A DNA stretch of 14,991 nt from an uncultured Collinsella sp. (GTDB taxonomy: Bacteria; Actinomycetota; Coriobacteriia; Coriobacteriales; Coriobacteriaceae). Of the stretch, positions 1 to 8,283 are shown in pieces. Position 1 is the first letter of the stretch; each line of letters opens with the position of its first letter. A program made the translations under genes and the position numbers. The DNA lies in assembly GCA_902475475.1 (NCBI GenBank), contig CABRZY010000024.1, positions 1-14,991 of the forward strand, in the 5' to 3' direction. The notes beneath the pieces are model-generated. The model saw nothing but the letters and a program-made list of their open reading frames with translations, searched no databases and was not told where the DNA came from.

Positions 1-23
1 AGGGGCGTTTGCAGCGTCGAGCC

Positions 24-50
24 GTTACGCGGTTCGTAGAACCGCGTAAC
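24..50 (-). terminator. Perfect hairpin downstream of htpG
   Basis: A perfect 12-bp inverted repeat (24-35 and 39-50) with a 3-nt loop begins eight bases beyond the htpG stop. On the minus strand the loop is TAC closed by C-G. No T-run follows on either strand, so it is not a textbook intrinsic terminator. It may act as an mRNA 3' end stabiliser or a factor-assisted terminator. It may also belong to the family of TAC-loop hairpins seen at 11938-11956. Confidence 0.45.
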
Positions 51-57
51 TTGCTAA

Positions 58-2082
58 CTACATCAAGTTACAAACAGCTGCCGCGAAGGCCACGGGGTCC
101 TCGGGCAGAATACCCTCAACGAGCAGGGCCTGGTCGTAGAGTAGGCCGGAGTACTGCTTGATCTTATCGGCGTCGCCCGCCTTCTGAGCAGCGACGAGCT
201 TGGCGAAGACCGGGTGCTTAGCGTTGAGCTCGAGCACGCGCTGGCTCTTGGGCATACCGTCGGGCGCGCCCTCAGGACCCTTCTGAAGCACCTTCTCCAT
301 CTCGAGCGAAAGCGGGCCTTCGGTGGTGATGCAGGCGGGGGCATCGGTCAGGCGCGCGGAGACGGCAACCTTCTCGACCTTGTCGCCGAGCGCCTCCTTC
401 ATAGCGTTAAAGAGGTCCTCGTTCTCCTTGGTGGCGTCCTCGGCCTCTTTCTTCTCGTCATCGGTCGCCAAGTCAAGATCGCCGGTCGCGACGTTCTTAA
501 GCTCCAGGTGACGATCCTCGACCTCAGGCTCGGCACCATCGGCAACTGCCTTCTCGGCAGCCTCGCGAGCAGCGTCATCCTCGTAGACCTTGGGCATATC
601 GGCAGCCACGTACTCACGCATGGCCTGGAAGGTGAACTCATCCACGTCCTGCGTCAGCAGCAGTACATCGTAGCCGCGGTCGAGCACGCCCTTCACGACG
701 GGCATCTTGGCCAGACGCTCGCGCGAATCGCCGGCGGCATAGTAGATTGCCTTCTGGCCCTCGGGCATACCCTTAGCATACTCGGCAAGGGTGATCATCT
801 TCTGCTCCTTGGCAGACCAGAACAGCAGCAGGTCGGCGAGCTCATCGGCCTTCATGCCATAGCTCGAGTAGATGCCGTACTTAAGACCGCGACCAAAGTT
901 CTCAAAGAACTTCTCGTAGGCCTCGCGGTCGTTGTCACGCATATCCTCAAGGTCGGCGGTGATCTTCTTCTCGACACGCTTGGCAATGGCCTTGAGCTGA
1001 CGGTTCTGCTGCAGCGTCTCACGCGAAATATTGAGCGTCACGTCGGCAGAGTCCACGACACCGCGCACAAAGTTGTAGTAGTCGGGCAGCAGGTCGTCGC
1101 ACTTCTCCATAATCAGCACGTTGGTGCTGTAGAGCGCCAGGCCCTTCTCGTAGTCCTTGCTGTACAGATCGAACGGGGCGCGACCCGGCACAAACAGCAG
1201 TGCATCGTACTCAAGCGTACCCTCGGCATGGAAGCTGATAGTGCGCGCGGGATCGTCAAAGTCGTGGAACGTGGACTTGTAGAACTCGTCGTAATCCTTC
1301 TGCTCAACGTCGGAGCTGCGCTTTTTCCAGATCGGCGTCATGGAGTTGATGGTCTCGAGCTCCTGGTAGTCCTCGTACTCGGGCTTGTAATCATCCGGCG
1401 CGTCCTCGGGCTTGGGTTTCTGGCGGCTCTTACTCACCATCATCTGAATCGGGTAGCGCACATAGTTGCTGTACTGCTGAATCAGGCTCTTGAGGCCCCA
1501 CTCGGTCAAGAAGCGATCGTAGGTCTCGGCCTCGCCGTCGGCGTCGAGCTTCTCGTTCTCGCGCAGCGTCAGGATGACATCGGTACCGTGCTCAGCACGC
1601 TCGCCATCCTCGATGGTGTAGCCCTCAAGACCGTCGGACTCCCAAACGTGGGCGGAATCCTCGCCATAAGCGCGGCTGACGACCTTCACGTGGCTGGCGA
1701 CCATAAAGGCGGAGTAGAAACCCACGCCAAACTGACCGATGATGTCGACATCGGAACCCTGCTGCTCGGCGTTCTCGGTCTTAAACTCCTCGGAGCCGGA
1801 ATGGGCGATGGTGCCCAGGTTGCGCTCGAGCTCCTCGGCGGTCATGCCGATACCGTTATCCGAAATAGTGATGGTACGGGCATCTTTATCAAAGGAAACA
1901 CGGATGGCCAAGTCGCCCTGGTCGAGCTTGACACTCGGATCCTGAAGGCTCTTAAAGTTGAGCTTGTCGACGGCATCGCTCGCGTTGGAGATAAGCTCGC
2001 GCAGGAAGATTTCCTTATTGGTGTAGATGGAGTTGATCATGAGGTCGAGCAGTTTTTTGCTCTCGGTCTTAAATTGACGCAT
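58..2082 (-). CDS. htpG: Hsp90-family molecular chaperone HtpG
   Basis: This is the bacterial cytosolic Hsp90, an ATP-dependent dimeric chaperone. The 674 residues start at an ATG preceded by AAAGGA at good spacing. The N-terminal GHKL ATPase domain is intact: NKEIFLRELISNASDA (22-37) carries the catalytic Glu and Mg-binding Asn, ISDNGIGM (73-80) binds adenine, and GTIAHSGS (90-97) and IGQFGVGFYSAF (115-126) form the ATP lid. The middle domain follows, with typical WKKRSSDVEQKDY and NISRETLQQNR stretches, then a C-terminal dimerisation domain. It is about 50 residues longer than the E. coli protein (624). At least part of the excess appears to be an acidic, Ala/Glu/Asp-rich stretch near residues 500-570, before the dimerisation domain. 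It appears monocistronic. No CIRCE or HAIR operator is visible upstream. Confidence 0.97.
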   Translation of the reverse strand: MRQFKTESKKLLDLMINSIYTNKEIFLRELISNASDAVDKLNFKSLQDPSVKLDQGDLAIRVSFDKDARTITISDNGIGMTAEELERNLGTIAHSGSEEFKTENAEQQGSDVDIIGQFGVGFYSAFMVASHVKVVSRAYGEDSAHVWESDGLEGYTIEDGERAEHGTDVILTLRENEKLDADGEAETYDRFLTEWGLKSLIQQYSNYVRYPIQMMVSKSRQKPKPEDAPDDYKPEYEDYQELETINSMTPIWKKRSSDVEQKDYDEFYKSTFHDFDDPARTISFHAEGTLEYDALLFVPGRAPFDLYSKDYEKGLALYSTNVLIMEKCDDLLPDYYNFVRGVVDSADVTLNISRETLQQNRQLKAIAKRVEKKITADLEDMRDNDREAYEKFFENFGRGLKYGIYSSYGMKADELADLLLFWSAKEQKMITLAEYAKGMPEGQKAIYYAAGDSRERLAKMPVVKGVLDRGYDVLLLTQDVDEFTFQAMREYVAADMPKVYEDDAAREAAEKAVADGAEPEVEDRHLELKNVATGDLDLATDDEKKEAEDATKENEDLFNAMKEALGDKVEKVAVSARLTDAPACITTEGPLSLEMEKVLQKGPEGAPDGMPKSQRVLELNAKHPVFAKLVAAQKAGDADKIKQYSGLLYDQALLVEGILPEDPVAFAAAVCNLM

Positions 2083-2166
2083 GTGCAGTCCTTTCGCGCT
2101 ACCCCTGCCCGCAAAAACGGCCCGGTTGCCCGAGCCGCATCGCAGACCTGCTATGTTCAGACTTAG

Positions 2167-2174
2167 ATTTTATA
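2167..2174 (-). promoter_or_regulatory. Candidate -10 region of htpG
   Basis: On the minus strand TATAAAAT lies about 85 bases before the htpG start, in the only AT-rich stretch of the gap. No convincing -35 hexamer stands at 17 bases. Just upstream, at 2195-2200 and 2215-2220, six-base inverted arms (ACATAC/GTATGT, 14-base spacer) could bind a regulator. This is a weak assignment based on composition and position. Confidence 0.3.
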
Positions 2175-2246
2175 ACCTATTAGCGCGCATATATACATAC
2201 GGAATCGAAAAACTGTATGTTGCAATGCCACGTGCGCCAATTGCCG

Positions 2247-2284
2247 AGGAGTGTCCCCAGCTGCCGGCAGAAAAGGAATGTCCC
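2247..2284. repeat. REP-like palindromic repeat
   Basis: The perfect palindrome CTGCCGGCAG (2261-2270) is flanked by two direct 11-mers, AGGAGTGTCCC (2247-2257) and AGGAATGTCCC (2274-2284), that differ at one base. The block abuts the stop codon of the GNAT gene. A GGGACA motif also occurs upstream of that gene (2814-2819). The arrangement resembles intergenic REP repeats known in genomes with REP-associated tyrosine transposases; no such transposase is in the window. It could double as a transcript 3' end structure, but no T-run follows. Confidence 0.5.
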
Positions 2285-2784
2285 TATCTGTCGCCCATGC
2301 GCTTGGCCATCCAGGCATGAGGCTGGCCTTCGTCTTCGTAGTCCACCGGCGCGATCTGCGTGTAGCCGGCCTTGGCATAGAGCGGCAGCACGTACTCCTG
2401 TGCATGCAGCTTAATAAGCTTAGCGCCGGCATCGCGTGCACACGAAGCACTGGCCTCGACGATCGCACTCGCCAGTCCGCGACGACGCATAGCCGGCAGC
2501 ACGGCGACGCGCCCCATAATGTAGGCCTCCCCCGCCGCAACGCCTTCGTCCATGTCGCATGCCGGCAACACCGGGGCCTCTGCGTCAGCCACGCGCTCAA
2601 GCTCCTCGGGAAACACGCGCGAGCAACCGGCAAGCTCGCCGTCTACATAGAGCGTCACATGAATGCAGTTCTGATCCTCGTCGATAGCGTCGAACTCATT
2701 CTCGTAGCCCTGCTCGTCCATAAAAACGACGCGGCGCACCAACGCCGCGTCATCAAAGCATCCCGTCTTAAGTTGGATATCCAT
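2284..2784 (-). CDS. GNAT-family N-acetyltransferase
   Basis: This is a 166-residue acetyl-CoA-dependent acyltransferase of the GNAT fold. The acetyl-CoA pyrophosphate loop is MRRRGLA (99-105), after the strand YIMGRVAVLP (88-97). The C-terminal block LHAQEYVLPLYAKAGY (126-141), followed by DEGQPHAWM, resembles the ElaA/YjcF subgroup; the substrate cannot be told. The frame stays open to a TTG at 2802, but GAAAGG lies inside that extension at proper distance from the ATG at 2784, so I take the ATG. It follows cpsB by 39 bases with no terminator between, so it is probably the last gene of the cps operon, possibly read independently. A REP-like repeat abuts its end. Confidence 0.88.
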   Translation of the reverse strand: MDIQLKTGCFDDAALVRRVVFMDEQGYENEFDAIDEDQNCIHVTLYVDGELAGCSRVFPEELERVADAEAPVLPACDMDEGVAAGEAYIMGRVAVLPAMRRRGLASAIVEASASCARDAGAKLIKLHAQEYVLPLYAKAGYTQIAPVDYEDEGQPHAWMAKRMGDR

Positions 2785-2823
2785 GGCTGCCCTTTCATTC
2801 AATGCGAACGTTAGGGACAGATA

Positions 2824-3474
2824 TTAGCGAAAATGAGCTCCGCGCACGCTAAACTTCGCGCGAGCCTTCGCCAGGCAGTCGTAATGACCCACGTTATGGG
2901 CATCGCTCGCGATGAAGCTGTACAGGTTCTGATCGAACAGGCGCTGTGCCGGCTTTTTTTCGCGACCAAAGCGACCGCCGGCAATAAAGTCCGCCGAAGC
3001 CTGCAGCTTGCAGCCCATATCGACCAGGCGCTCCGCCACGCTTACATCCTTTTGAACCGCACGATAGCGCTCAGGATGAGCGATGATCACCTGGTAGCCA
3101 CGGCACTGCAAATCGTAAATCGTGTTCTCGTACTCTCTAAACGCATACGCATCGGCATGCGTCGAAAGCTCGAGCAGAAACTCGTTGGTTCCATCGAAAT
3201 GCAAGTGCTCCGCGGCATCGATACCAAGTTCAACGAGCTTTCGATGGTTGACCTCGAAGCCCATCTGGAGCGGAAAACCGTCAGCGTTATCACGCAGCAG
3301 TTCAAAGGCATCCCACATCTTGTCGTAATCAAAATAGGGATCACGGCAGTGAGGAGTGCAAACGATTCTGGTTACACCGGCCCGCTTGGCAGCCTCGAGC
3401 ATCGCCAAGCTCTCATCGAGATCGGCGGCGCCGTCGTCTACACCCGGCAAGATATGGCAATGAATGTCACGCAT
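2824..3474 (-). CDS. cpsB: CpsB/CapC-type protein-tyrosine phosphatase (PHP family)
   Basis: This is a manganese-dependent tyrosine phosphatase that removes phosphate from the C-terminal tyrosine cluster of CpsD-type kinases. The PHP metal-binding motifs are in order: DIHCHILPGVDDGA (3-16, with H5 and H7), CTPH (39-42), E74, IAHPERY (131-137) and ASDAHN (189-194). At 216 residues it is somewhat shorter than the usual 240-250 of the family, with no motif missing. The ATG start places the metal motif at the very N-terminus, as is typical, and AAGG precedes it at seven bases. It starts 17 bases after the cpsD stop, in the order C-D-B, which supports a single transcript. Confidence 0.93.
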   Translation of the reverse strand: MRDIHCHILPGVDDGAADLDESLAMLEAAKRAGVTRIVCTPHCRDPYFDYDKMWDAFELLRDNADGFPLQMGFEVNHRKLVELGIDAAEHLHFDGTNEFLLELSTHADAYAFREYENTIYDLQCRGYQVIIAHPERYRAVQKDVSVAERLVDMGCKLQASADFIAGGRFGREKKPAQRLFDQNLYSFIASDAHNVGHYDCLAKARAKFSVRGAHFR

Positions 3475-3491
3475 AGGTCAGCCTTAATCAA

Positions 3492-4229
3492 CTAAACGTT
3501 TGCTCGGTTGGTGAAGATGCCCTTTTTGGAAGTCCCCTGATCGTCGGAGCCCTTCTTCACCTTCTTACCGTCCTTGGTGTAGTAGGAGTAGTAGTACTCG
3601 CTGGTCTCGGTCTCGCAGTAGTTCATAACGGTACCGATGAGCTTGACCTTTTCGGACTTCTTAAGCTGGCCGATAGCGTTGAGTGCCTCCTCGCGCTTGG
3701 TGAAGTCCTCGCGCACCACGAACAGCGTACCGTCGGTCAGGCTGGCAATCTCGGCAGCATCGATGAAGGTGCCGACCGGGGGAGCATCAAAGATGACGTA
3801 CTGGAACTTGGCGGACAGTGCCTTTACCAACTTGGCAAAGCGGTGAGAGACAATGATGTCGGCAGGATTGGGAATATGCGGCTCGGCATCGAGGAAGTAG
3901 AAGTTCTTCTGACCCGTCTCGACAATTGCCTGGTCAATGGAGATCTGCTCGGAAAGGACCGCATAGAGTCCGCCGCGCGAACGAACGCCGAGCATATCGG
4001 AAAGGGACCTGCGGCGCATATCGGCCTCGACCAGGAGCACGGACTTGCCGCTCGTGGCGATAGCCTGGGCAAGGTTGATGGAAACCGTAGACTTGCCCTC
4101 GTTGGGAATCGAGGACGTGACGGTAATAGTGCGAATGGGGTCGTCCACGCTCGCAAAGCGGATGTTGGCCAGAAGGGTCTTGGCGGCATTCTGTACAACG
4201 AGCTTATCGGTGTTCTTTGCCTTAGCCAT
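3492..4229 (-). CDS. cpsD: CpsD/CapB-type bacterial tyrosine kinase (BY-kinase)
   Basis: This is the cytoplasmic ATPase half of a BY-kinase that autophosphorylates on tyrosines and controls polysaccharide polymerisation or export with its membrane partner CpsC. Of 245 residues, Walker A is SSIPNEGKST (39-48), with Asn where Gly is common. Walker A' is VLLVEADMRR (64-73), and Walker B is VIFDAPP (145-151). The C-terminal tyrosine cluster is EYYYSYY (211-217), the substrate of autophosphorylation and of CpsB. A Lys/Gly/Ser-rich tail of about 28 residues follows it. The start ATG is two bases after the cpsC stop, and its Shine-Dalgarno AAAGGTGG is read from the last cpsC codons, which predicts translational coupling and matched amounts of the two partners. 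Confidence 0.95.
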   Translation of the reverse strand: MAKAKNTDKLVVQNAAKTLLANIRFASVDDPIRTITVTSSIPNEGKSTVSINLAQAIATSGKSVLLVEADMRRRSLSDMLGVRSRGGLYAVLSEQISIDQAIVETGQKNFYFLDAEPHIPNPADIIVSHRFAKLVKALSAKFQYVIFDAPPVGTFIDAAEIASLTDGTLFVVREDFTKREEALNAIGQLKKSEKVKLIGTVMNYCETETSEYYYSYYTKDGKKVKKGSDDQGTSKKGIFTNRANV

Positions 4230-4231
4230 GC

Positions 4232-4888
4232 CTATTTACCACCTTTCATAGCCGGAATTCGGCCAACAACGGGAATGCCCAGGAGCTCTTCTGCCTCTTC
4301 GGCACCGCGGATGCGGGTATTGAGCATGTCTGCCAAAACGACATAGGCAACTGCGATAAAGATGCCCGCGAGGAACGCGACAGCAACGTACAGCATACGC
4401 TTGGGGCCGCTGGGGGCTTCGGGGGTCTTAGCCTCGTCGATAACGTTGATGCTCTGGGCAGCGCCGACGTTCTGAGCGACCGTACTCACCGAGCTAGCTA
4501 TGGCCTTTGCGACCTTAGCCGTCTCCTTGGCATCGGTGCCGGTAACCGAAAGCGTAATGACACGCGTGGTGGTCTCGGAGGAAACAGACACCTTGTAGTC
4601 ATCCAGATCGGTGAGGCCCAGTTCATTGGCGGCGCCGCTCTTAACGCTATCGCTATCCAGCAGCGTGGCGATATCGTTGGAAAGCATCTGACTCGCCGAG
4701 AGATCGTTGTAGCTCATCTGGCCGCTATCGTCGGTCTTGGCGAGAATGTACATGCTCGTCGTCGCGGTGTAGGTGTTGTCCATCGCAACGAAGGACACGA
4801 TGCCCATGGCGATCGCGCAGACCACCGGAAGGGTGATGACCAGCTGAAGGTGCTTCTTCAGCAGCTGGAACAGTTCGAGAAGGGTCAT
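4232..4888 (-). CDS. cpsC: Wzz/CpsC-type chain-length determinant, activator of CpsD
   Basis: This is a 218-residue inner-membrane protein of the Wzz/polysaccharide co-polymerase family. It has a transmembrane helix near residues 16-35, an extracytoplasmic domain (about 36-163), a second helix near 166-187, and a short cytoplasmic tail. The proline-rich segment PEAPSGPKR (156-164) just before the second helix is characteristic of the family. In Gram-positives the cytoplasmic end of this protein activates the separate kinase CpsD. The tail ELLGIPVVGRIPAM resembles the start of the linker between the two halves in fused proteobacterial kinases. AAAGG stands eight bases before the ATG. It is the first gene of the operon cpsC-cpsD-cpsB-GNAT. 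No polysaccharide synthesis genes are in the window. Confidence 0.93.
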   Translation of the reverse strand: MTLLELFQLLKKHLQLVITLPVVCAIAMGIVSFVAMDNTYTATTSMYILAKTDDSGQMSYNDLSASQMLSNDIATLLDSDSVKSGAANELGLTDLDDYKVSVSSETTTRVITLSVTGTDAKETAKVAKAIASSVSTVAQNVGAAQSINVIDEAKTPEAPSGPKRMLYVAVAFLAGIFIAVAYVVLADMLNTRIRGAEEAEELLGIPVVGRIPAMKGGK

Positions 4889-4968
4889 GCAGCTTGCCTT
4901 TCATTTCCCCAGTTCGGATTGACAAAACTGTCCGTATGTTATCGCATCTTTTTACCGAGACCAAACTC

Positions 4969-4997
4969 TATACATAAGAAACAGGCTCTCCTGTAAA
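4969..4997 (-). promoter_or_regulatory. Candidate cps operon promoter with dyad in spacer
   Basis: On the minus strand TTTACA (4992-4997) is followed at 17 bases by the AT-rich -10 region TGTATAGA (from 4974 downward). The -10 match is mediocre. The spacer contains the perfect dyad ACAGG-N4-CCTGT (4981-4994), a plausible operator. About 80 bases of leader would separate it from the cpsC start. Confidence 0.4.
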
Positions 4998-5029
4998 AAT
5001 GTCGGAAGCAATCGTAAAATTGCACAACA

Positions 5030-5058
5030 ACGCCGCACCCGAAAGTCAAATGCGGCGT
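5030..5058 (-). terminator. Intrinsic-type terminator after the PhoR-like gene
   Basis: A perfect 8-bp GC-rich stem (5030-5037 with 5051-5058) and a 13-base loop lie 26 bases beyond the kinase stop. On the minus strand the stem is followed by a T-rich stretch (TGTTGTGCAATTTT). It separates the phosphate-signalling operon from the cps promoter. Confidence 0.7.
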
Positions 5059-5083
5059 CTGCATCAATATCTATGTTGTATCG

Positions 5084-6508
5084 CTATGCGAATGGCTCGT
5101 CCTGCTGTATGGGAAACGTCACCGTAATGGTGGTTCCCACGCCCAACTCGCTCGACAGATCGAGCGTGGCGTGATGATACAGGGCCGCATGCTTGACAAT
5201 GGCAAGCCCCAGACCGGTTCCGCCGCGTGCCTTGGACCTACTCTTGTCCACGCGATAGAACCGCTCAAATACCTTGCCCTGTTCTTCAGGCGCGATACCG
5301 ATTCCCGTGTCGGCGACCGCAAGGAACGGATGGCCTTCGTCGTTGGTGCCGCACTGCAGCGTAACCGTACCGCCGGGTCGATTGTAGCGGATGGCGTTGC
5401 TTGCCAGATTATAGATGAGCTCGTCAATCAAGCGCGACACGCCCTCGATGACCACAGGCTTGGTCTCATGACTTATCGTCACATTCGCCTGACGGGCGAC
5501 CTGTTCAAGACGCTGCTCGACCGCGTAGATGGCACGCGAGAGCTCAATAGGCTCCGTGGACCCAATGGGCACCGCCTCGCCCTCAGCTGCACGCTCGGCC
5601 TCGTCCAAGTTAGACAGCGTAAGGATATCGTTGACAAGCGCTGCCAAGCGGCCCGCCTCACGATAGATGCGACCGCCAAAGTTGCGCAGGTCGCCCTCGC
5701 CCTCGACCATGCCGTTTGCGATGAGCTCGGCATAGCCCGAAATCGCCGTAAGCGGCGTCTTGAGCTCATGGGTGATATTCGCCGTGAACTCGCGGCGCAT
5801 ACGGTCGTTGTCCGCCAGCACCGCCATTTGGCGCTTGAGCTCCTGGCGCTGCGACTCAATACGCTCAAGCATGGGGACCATCTCGGCATAGGCGTGCTCA
5901 TAGCTACGGCGTGGGTGGTCCAAATCCACCTCTTGCAAAGGCGCGATGATGGCACGGGACTCGCGGCGCGCCATAAAAAACGAGAGTACCGCACCCGCTG
6001 CTGCGATAAGCAGCATCGGCGCCACCATCGACAGCAAAATCGCCGCAACGCCAGGCTGGGCCTGCGCCAAGCGGACAACCTGGCCGTTATCAAGGGCGAC
6101 GGCGCGATACAGCATAATCTCGTCGAGCGTAGAGCTTGCGCGCTCCGCGGAACCCGAACCACTCTCAAAGGCCTCGATGACCTCGGGGCGATCGCCATGG
6201 TTGGGCAGTGTGGAAGGCGACGCCTCGTTGTCGTAGGCAACCGATCCATCCTTGTTAATCAGCGTGATGCGCAAGTCCTCTCGATCGAGGCTACGCAAGA
6301 ACGGGATGGGCTCCTGCTGCTCGTCGAGGGCGGCAGCAATGAGCTCGGTTTCTTGCGCCAGGTTGGCACTCGTGGCATCCGCCAAGGTGTTTTGCACAAA
6401 GAACGCACCCAGCACCGTAAACGCCACGATAACCGCCATGGCGCAGACAAAGATCGTCACAAAAACGCGGTGCGACAGCGTATGTTTTCCCTGGGGGGCG
6501 AAGACCAC
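5084..6508 (-). CDS. phoR: PhoR-like sensor histidine kinase
   Basis: This is a 474-residue membrane sensor kinase, partner of the preceding regulator. Transmembrane helices at about 14-37 and 155-178 bracket a roughly 115-residue extracytoplasmic sensor domain. A linker and coiled segment (about 180-235) lead to the HisKA motif FTANITHELKTPLTAISGYA (241-260, phosphoacceptor H247). The N box has N367 and N371, the G1 box is ADTGIGIA (399-406), the F box is FERFYRVDKSRS, and the G2 box is GGTGLGLAIVKH (429-440). The start is a GTG. Its Shine-Dalgarno GAGGAG is the last two codons of the upstream regulator, which ends three bases earlier, so the two are translationally coupled. The name rests on similarity to PhoR kinases and on the adjacent pstB; the true signal could be another envelope stress. 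A terminator follows. Confidence 0.88.
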   Translation of the reverse strand: MVFAPQGKHTLSHRVFVTIFVCAMAVIVAFTVLGAFFVQNTLADATSANLAQETELIAAALDEQQEPIPFLRSLDREDLRITLINKDGSVAYDNEASPSTLPNHGDRPEVIEAFESGSGSAERASSTLDEIMLYRAVALDNGQVVRLAQAQPGVAAILLSMVAPMLLIAAAGAVLSFFMARRESRAIIAPLQEVDLDHPRRSYEHAYAEMVPMLERIESQRQELKRQMAVLADNDRMRREFTANITHELKTPLTAISGYAELIANGMVEGEGDLRNFGGRIYREAGRLAALVNDILTLSNLDEAERAAEGEAVPIGSTEPIELSRAIYAVEQRLEQVARQANVTISHETKPVVIEGVSRLIDELIYNLASNAIRYNRPGGTVTLQCGTNDEGHPFLAVADTGIGIAPEEQGKVFERFYRVDKSRSKARGGTGLGLAIVKHAALYHHATLDLSSELGVGTTITVTFPIQQDEPFA

Positions 6509-6511
6509 GGG

Positions 6512-7240
6512 TTACTCCTCCGATGCGGTGGCCGCGGTGTCGTCACCTTCGGCACCATCACCGGCAGAAGGCTCGGCCAAGCGGTAGCCCACGCCGCGCA
6601 CGGTCTCGATGGCGCCGGCATGCTCGCCCAGTTTTTGGCGAAGCGTCTGCACGTGCACGTCAACGGTGCGCGAACCGCCGTCGAAGTCCCAGCCCCACAC
6701 GCTCTGCAGCAACGACTCGCGGGTAAAAACCACGCCGGGCTTGCGCATGAGGTACTCGAGCAGGTCGAACTCGCGCAGGGTGAGCTTAAGCGGCTCGCCG
6801 GCAACGGTCACCTCGCGATGGCTGGGCGAGAGCACAATGTCGCCCACGCTGAGCACATCGCTTGCCTGTTTGACCATGCCGCCGCGACGCAGCAGTGCGC
6901 GGCAGCGGCTGGCGAGCTCCATGAGCGAGAAGGGTTTAGTCAGGTAATCGTCGGCACCGCCATCGAGCGCCATCACCTTGTCGAGCTCGGTGTCCTTGGC
7001 GGTAAGCATCATGATGGGCACCGTCGCCGTCAGGCGATCGGCACGCAGGCGGCGCATAATCGCCAAGCCATCGGTATCGGGCAGCATGATGTCGAGCAGG
7101 ACGGCATCGGGTACCCGTCGCGCCACGGCGGCCTTAAACTCGCCGTCGCACGAAAAGCCTTCGGCCTCGATCCCCTGCTTGCGCAGCGCGTAGACCGTCA
7201 AATCCCTGATGTTGTCATCGTCCTCGACGTAATAGATCAT
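6512..7240 (-). CDS. phoB: PhoB/OmpR-type response regulator
   Basis: This is a 242-residue DNA-binding response regulator. The receiver domain shows D7-D8 acidic residues, phosphoacceptor D50 in VLLDIMLPDTDG, T80 and K102. The C-terminal winged helix has the typical REFDLLEYLMRKPG and RTVDVHVQTLRQKLG stretches and ends in VRGVGYRLAE plus an acidic tail. I place the start at the ATG at 7240, because AAAGGGG precedes it at six bases and the receiver begins at once (MIYYVEDDDN). The frame is open to an ATG at 7264 that lacks a Shine-Dalgarno sequence. It lies 64 bases after pstB and is coupled to the kinase gene. The name follows OmpR-family similarity and the pstB neighbour. Confidence 0.88.
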   Translation of the reverse strand: MIYYVEDDDNIRDLTVYALRKQGIEAEGFSCDGEFKAAVARRVPDAVLLDIMLPDTDGLAIMRRLRADRLTATVPIMMLTAKDTELDKVMALDGGADDYLTKPFSLMELASRCRALLRRGGMVKQASDVLSVGDIVLSPSHREVTVAGEPLKLTLREFDLLEYLMRKPGVVFTRESLLQSVWGWDFDGGSRTVDVHVQTLRQKLGEHAGAIETVRGVGYRLAEPSAGDGAEGDDTAATASEE

Positions 7241-7280
7241 GTTGAACCCCTTTGCGGCCGGCATGACCGCATCTTAACCC

Positions 7281-7294
7281 TAAAGGTACCTTTA
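7281..7294. promoter_or_regulatory. 14-bp perfect palindrome in the pstB-phoB gap
   Basis: TAAAGGTACCTTTA is a perfect palindrome without a loop. It lies between the pstB stop and the PhoB-like gene, just upstream of a -10-like TAAGAT (7271-7276) on the minus strand. It could be an operator for a gene-internal promoter. There is no T-run, so a terminator is unlikely. Confidence 0.35.
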
Positions 7295-7304
7295 CTAGAT
7301 GGTA

Positions 7305-8180
<876 letters not shown>

Positions 8181-8187
8181 ACCGCAT

Positions 8188-8193
8188 ACCTCC
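8188..8193 (-). promoter_or_regulatory. Strong ribosome binding site that sets the pstB start
   Basis: GGAGGT on the minus strand lies seven bases before the ATG at 8180. It overlaps the competing in-frame GTG at 8195-8193, which excludes the longer frame. Confidence 0.75.
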
Positions 8194-8256
8194 ACATCGA
8201 TATCAATTCAGCAGTATCGATAGTAGAAATCGCGGCTCATATGCACGTGAGCGCAT

Positions 8257-8272
8257 TGTCAAGTGTTTGTAA
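8257..8272 (-). promoter_or_regulatory. Candidate -35 / Pho-box-like repeat before pstB
   Basis: On the minus strand TTACAA (8267-8272) and a consensus -35 TTGACA (8257-8262) are separated by four bases, in the gap between the VanS-like stop and pstB. Tandem TTNACA-like hexamers resemble the Pho boxes of Gram-positive PhoP/PhoB regulators. The best -10 (TATGAG, 8236-8241) sits at a short 15-base spacing, so the promoter call is tentative. It suggests pstB is not simply the tail of the VanRS-like operon. Confidence 0.35.
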
Positions 8273-8283
8273 GGGCACGCTGA

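Noticed and set aside
214..2166. Plus-strand open frame of 650 codons opposite htpG
   Set aside because: It is antisense to a complete, motif-perfect HtpG. Codon bias of GC-rich genes leaves long open frames on the opposite strand; the translation is low-complexity and matches no family.
2083..2246. CIRCE or HAIR heat-shock operator before htpG
   Set aside because: Neither the TTAGCACTC/GAGTGCTAA nor the CTTGAGT/ACTCAAG inverted repeats are present; only a weak ACATAC/GTATGT dyad was seen.
2785..2802. TTG start of the GNAT gene at 2802
   Set aside because: The Shine-Dalgarno sequence lies inside this extension and points to the ATG at 2784.
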